A stretch of DNA of 64,000 nt, taken from IMG/VR virus record IMGVR_UViG_3300049846_000568, positions 62,001 through 126,000 of that record; one strand, written 5' to 3'. The position numbers were made by a program, and so were the translations under genes. How positions within the stretch are numbered: position 1 is the first letter of the stretch; each line of letters begins with the position of its first letter. The stretch comes from a virus. Of the stretch, positions 61,526-64,000 are shown piece by piece. The notes under the pieces are model-generated. The model did not search any database and was not told where the DNA came from. It worked only from the letters and a program-made list of their open reading frames with translations.

Positions 61526-62080
61526 TTATCCCCTCTTTGTTAGCGTAACATATATATCTGTGACTACATTGATGTAGTGCTTAATAGCAAAGGAGCGAGC
61601 TTCTTCACTCCTATTTTGCCACGCCGGATCGAGTGCATATCCATAAACAAAATCGAAATCAGACTTGATCGGATAGTGGTCGAGCCCATTCGTAGTGCGC
61701 CATTCCTTATTGTAGTAAAGGAAACTAGCCTCCGAAATAGCCCTAACATGTGTTGGATCTTGCCAAGCACGGATCGAGCTGTAATATGGGGCCACCACAG
61801 ACATCTTGCCACCTGGCTTCAAAGTTCTGTGAACCTCATCCATAAATGCCATAAGATCGGCTACGTGTTCGATAAAGTGCGAACACTCAAATTCATCAAC
61901 AGAATCATCTTCAAATGGCCATGGGTAGACGTTCAAGTCATGAACTATATCTACTCCCTCCATTTCAGATATGTCTATACCAAGAAAACCTTCTGGCTTC
62001 CTCTGACCACAAGCCAACGATACTCTAACTGGCTCTTCTACGACTTCTTCACTACCAGACGATGTCGTTGTCTGCGTCAT
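61526..62080 (-). CDS. Class I SAM-dependent methyltransferase
   Basis: A 184-residue Rossmann-fold methyltransferase. The S-adenosylmethionine site is visible as VSLACGQRKPEGFLGIDIS (~19-38) followed by DLNVYPWPFEDDSVDEF, and a VFEH-like SHFIEHV motif with an adjoining helix (LMAFMDEVHRTLKPGGKMSV). It is of the Methyltransf_11 type acting on small molecules or sugars. The start overlaps the end of the glycosyltransferase gene by 29 bases, with AGGTAGG five bases ahead, so the two are co-translated. Methylation of a sugar added by the neighbouring transferase, on virion or host surface glycan, is the simplest reading. Confidence 0.85.
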   Translation of the reverse strand: MTQTTTSSGSEEVVEEPVRVSLACGQRKPEGFLGIDISEMEGVDIVHDLNVYPWPFEDDSVDEFECSHFIEHVADLMAFMDEVHRTLKPGGKMSVVAPYYSSIRAWQDPTHVRAISEASFLYYNKEWRTTNGLDHYPIKSDFDFVYGYALDPAWQNRSEEARSFAIKHYINVVTDIYVTLTKRG

Positions 62081-62771
62081 AATGACCTACCTTCACTCTC
62101 GTATCACATGCGAACCTGTAACCGAACTTAGCGGCGTTCTCGAAGAAATAGAGATCTTGGGTATACGCCCTCGTTCCCACCCCTGGACTATATGACTGCT
62201 CAGTTCTAAACCACGGTCGCGGAATTCTTTCATCCTTAAACATATCAAGCTTGAAAAGCGTAAAGCCCATTCCAAGCCCATTGCACTCTTGAATTGTGTC
62301 TGCCTGAGGCACCTGTGGCATGAAGTTCTTAGGCATGGCTTTTGGGTCTCCATAAATCATTGGCTGACCCTCCTCACCCTTGGTCCAATAAATTCCGCCA
62401 ATAGCATCGTATTGGTCCATGTTCTCGTACAGCCTTAAAAGGCCATCTGGTGGAGGCATGTTGTCTTCCTCTAGTGTGAGGATGTACTTCCAATCTGAAA
62501 GGCCAGGCGTGTTGATGATCTGCTCAATAGCGCTAGAATAAGCTGAACCCACTTCCATGCCAATCATGAATATGCGAGTAAAGCGGTTATTCATGGGTGT
62601 CATTAGGGCCATCCAAGACTGAACGACCTTGGCGTGAATATGCCCTCTGGTCGGGACGAGACAAATAGTGGAAAGATCCCTATATGCCTGCCCCTTCTCT
62701 AGGCGCTCTAATGAGGCTGGATCCGTGTTATGTCTGCCTTCTAGATTCTCAATTACAATCTGAGGTTTCAT
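62052..62771 (-). CDS. Glycosyltransferase, GT-A / family-2-like
   Basis: A 239-residue protein of GT-A fold. A Rossmann start (STICLVPTRGHIHAKVVQSW), the helix SSAIEQIINTPG and the nucleotide-sugar/metal motif YILTLEEDNMPPP (acidic residues Glu101, Glu102, Asp103) are visible, followed by an acceptor-side region with GGIYW and GLGMGFTLFKLDMF. It is short for the family but intact. The gene starts 42 bases after the fibre gene, behind a likely extended -10 promoter, and overlaps the methyltransferase. A role in glycosylating phage fibres or altering host surface sugars is inferred. Confidence 0.8.
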   Translation of the reverse strand: MKPQIVIENLEGRHNTDPASLERLEKGQAYRDLSTICLVPTRGHIHAKVVQSWMALMTPMNNRFTRIFMIGMEVGSAYSSAIEQIINTPGLSDWKYILTLEEDNMPPPDGLLRLYENMDQYDAIGGIYWTKGEEGQPMIYGDPKAMPKNFMPQVPQADTIQECNGLGMGFTLFKLDMFKDERIPRPWFRTEQSYSPGVGTRAYTQDLYFFENAAKFGYRFACDTRVKVGHYDADNDIVW

Positions 62772-62786
62772 ATACAGTTTCCCATT

Positions 62787-62813
62787 AGACGATATAACGT
62801 CTACATTATATCA
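62787..62813 (-). promoter_or_regulatory. Extended -10 promoter with palindrome, upstream of the glycosyltransferase
   Basis: On the minus strand the sequence TGATATAATG (62804-62813) contains a perfect -10 hexamer TATAAT preceded by TGN, the extended -10 form that can work without a -35. No good -35 is present upstream. A 16-base inverted repeat (AGACG-6-CGTCT, 62787-62802) lies at the expected start point and could be an operator. Transcripts would start near 62798, 27 bases before the ATG at 62771. It begins just after the stop codon of the fibre gene and could serve the whole tail operon. Confidence 0.45.
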
Positions 62814-63690
62814 CTATGAAATGCTCGACGCCATGATGTTGTAGTAGGGGATGGCGTTGGAGGCGTAGGACCGGATGTCTCGGAAGTCCACGTTGTTCGG
62901 TGGGGCGGCCGACTGCACCGAGAACACGCCATGCCCCGGGTTGTATTGCGAGCCCGAGGATGCCGCCGTCACGCCGAAGGGGCGGTGGTTGTACGACGAC
63001 GAGTTGTAGATGCCATAGGCCGTGAGCGCGGGGAGCACCGGGTTCAACGTCGATCCCGCAGCCGTGTGAGCGGTGACCCAGGCGTGCGCCAGCCAGTAGT
63101 TGCCCGGCGTGATCTGTGCCGTGATCGGGATAGGCATCATCACCGCACCCGAGAGGATGTTGTAGATGCTCGCCAGGGCCGACGTGAAGAACGACGTACC
63201 GACCGACGAACCGGCCGAACTGGTGGCGTGGGTCCCCTGGATGGTGGCGATGGTCGAGTTGCCCGAGATGTCCACCTGACTCGGGTATCGGAGGTCTACC
63301 TGGCGCGAGGCGGTGACCTGCGTGGCGTTGCTGAGGCTGATCCCGACCGAGTGCGAGACCGAGATGGGGAAGGTGGCCGCCCACATCGACTCCAGCCGAG
63401 TGTTGTTGGTCCCAGTGCCTCGGGAGTAGAGGGCGATGATCCGAGACATGATGAAGGACTGACTCGCCCCGCCAGTGGTGTTGGAGGCGTACACCGTGCC
63501 GGTGCTTCCCTGGAGGACGGTCTGCGAGGTGCCGCCCATCGTGTGCAGGACGTTGAGGCGGCCCGGCCCGACGTAGGCGGGGACCTGCATCGGCTGGAAG
63601 TACCACGACGACACGCCCATAGCGAACGTGGTCGAGCCGGACTGGAGCGGAGGGATCGGCTCGAAGAAGTCGAAGTCCGGTCCGGCGTGG
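62814..63690. other. GC-rich island inside the fibre gene
   Basis: Hand counts on single 60-base lines give about 70 % GC at 62881-62940 and 63301-63360, against 43 % at 63721-63780 and 47 % at 62461-62520. The change is abrupt on both sides. The right edge falls at the boundary between the beta-repeat part and the C-terminal domain, and the left edge at the stop codon. Third codon positions are almost all G or C inside. This looks like replacement of the receptor-binding domain by a segment from a GC-rich genome. Long ORFs on both strands in this region are side effects of the base composition. Confidence 0.75.
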
Positions 63691-64000
63691 ATTGATAGTG
63701 TTCCATTAGAGCCGTTGATTGATTGACTTAATGTAACGTTTGACCCACCAACAAATACATATTGAGCACCGGCGCCATCTAGCGTGCCGGTCGTTCCAGC
63801 AGTATTGCCGCCAGTTGAAACACCAACGTTAATTGGGTTGAAAGAGGCCGTAAGAGTACCGGCATTCAAGCCAAAGGTGATGTTGTTACCGTTGGCGAAT
63901 GAGACACCACTGAGAACAATGGTATTGCTATTACCTGAAAGGGTTATGTTGTTGCCGCCCGAAAGATATAGGGCACTTCCCTGTAAACTTCCTGTTGTTC
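62814..64000 (-). CDS. Adhesin/fibre protein with beta-repeat N-terminal region and GC-rich C-terminal domain (partial)
   Basis: The gene enters from beyond the right edge; the frame is open from 64000 to the stop at 62814 (about 395 visible residues). The visible N-terminal part consists of repeats (SALYLSGGNNITLSGNSNT, GVSFANGNNITFGLNAG, AQYVFVGGSNVTLSQSING) of a type common in large phage structural and adhesin proteins. From codon HAGPDFDFFEP onward (about 63690 downward) the sequence changes to a domain of ~290 residues without repeats, rich in Ser, Thr, Ala and Gly, ending NIMASSIS. This part is much more GC-rich. It is probably the receptor-binding tip of a fibre or head decoration. 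The TTG at 63869 is an internal codon, not the start. Confidence 0.7.
   Translation of the reverse strand, partial: TTGSLQGSALYLSGGNNITLSGNSNTIVLSGVSFANGNNITFGLNAGTLTASFNPINVGVSTGGNTAGTTGTLDGAGAQYVFVGGSNVTLSQSINGSNGTLSIHAGPDFDFFEPIPPLQSGSTTFAMGVSSWYFQPMQVPAYVGPGRLNVLHTMGGTSQTVLQGSTGTVYASNTTGGASQSFIMSRIIALYSRGTGTNNTRLESMWAATFPISVSHSVGISLSNATQVTASRQVDLRYPSQVDISGNSTIATIQGTHATSSAGSSVGTSFFTSALASIYNILSGAVMMPIPITAQITPGNYWLAHAWVTAHTAAGSTLNPVLPALTAYGIYNSSSYNHRPFGVTAASSGSQYNPGHGVFSVQSAAPPNNVDFRDIRSYASNAIPYYNIMASSIS

Noticed and set aside
62931-63695. 254-residue Arg-rich plus-strand ORF in the GC-rich region
   Set aside because: It mirrors the fibre gene, has no ribosome site and is dominated by Arg/Gly/Val, as expected of a GC-rich antisense frame. 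The minus-strand frame has a sensible protein composition and is continuous with the repeat region.
62806-63706. Additional minus-strand ORFs of 266 and 136 residues overlapping the fibre C-terminus
   Set aside because: Low-complexity Arg/Pro/His/Ser-rich translations in alternative frames of the same GC-rich stretch; not plausible proteins.
62814-64000. Diversity-generating retroelement target in the fibre gene
   Set aside because: No reverse transcriptase, template repeat or adenine-biased variable repeat is visible in the window, and the unusual composition extends over ~880 bases rather than a short variable region.

Overview
The window is a continuous stretch of a large contractile-tailed (myovirus-type) bacteriophage genome. 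Every gene I can support is on the minus strand, so the biological reading order runs from base 64000 down to base 1. Coding is almost gapless. Ten gene junctions share the same one-base stop/start overlap (TAATG). I see no tRNA, CRISPR array, IS element, integrase or attachment site. The host is probably a Gram-positive bacterium, most likely an actinobacterium. This is an inference from two small membrane proteins of the type found in actinobacteriophages, from several tail-borne peptidoglycan-active domains (M15-like peptidase, lysozyme-like transglycosylase, RlpA-like barrel, peptidoglycan-binding repeat) and from the ThyX plus class II ribonucleotide reductase pair. Most of the window is near 45-50 % GC.

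Layout in transcription order. (1) 64000-62814: the C-terminal part of a fibre or adhesin protein whose last ~290 codons are strikingly GC-rich. (2) 62771-61526: a glycosyltransferase and a methyltransferase behind a likely promoter. (3) 61519-56955: neck and connector genes, including a sheath-like protein with an N-terminal Ig-like domain and a likely tail terminator. (4) 56835-53093: tail sheath, tail tube and two further tube-like paralogues, with a strong hairpin terminator after the first tube gene. (5) 53082-51937: two paralogous tail-assembly chaperones. (6) 51918-41082: tape measure protein, a 1273-residue protein of unknown role and a small basic protein. (7) 41082-28108: baseplate hub and wedge. 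This comprises a 2979-residue hub fusion carrying an RlpA-like barrel and a C-terminal staphylococcal-nuclease-like domain, two lysins sharing one N-terminal docking domain, an OB-fold spike-like protein, a gp25-like wedge and a baseplate J protein. (8) 28095-26908: a zinc-finger metallophosphoesterase. (9) 26897-4826: very large outer baseplate and fibre proteins, including four paralogues with a common architecture and a fibre carrying an SGNH esterase. (10) 4709-3495: an unknown protein behind a structured leader, then two small membrane proteins, possibly for lysis. (11) 3339-1: a nucleotide-metabolism operon with its own promoter, encoding an unknown protein, a B12-dependent ribonucleotide reductase, an acidic protein and the start of thyX.

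The main biological theme is a tail built from duplicated parts. There are two sheath-type proteins, three tube-type proteins, two chaperones, two lysins on one docking module and four related baseplate proteins. Several enzymes are carried on the virion itself: an esterase, a peptidase, a transglycosylase, an RlpA-like domain and a possible nuclease. The cleanest anomalies are the nuclease-like domain at the end of the hub protein, the abrupt GC jump inside the terminal fibre gene, and a tripeptide (Ala-Thr-Pro) repeated 17 times across one 1678-residue protein.
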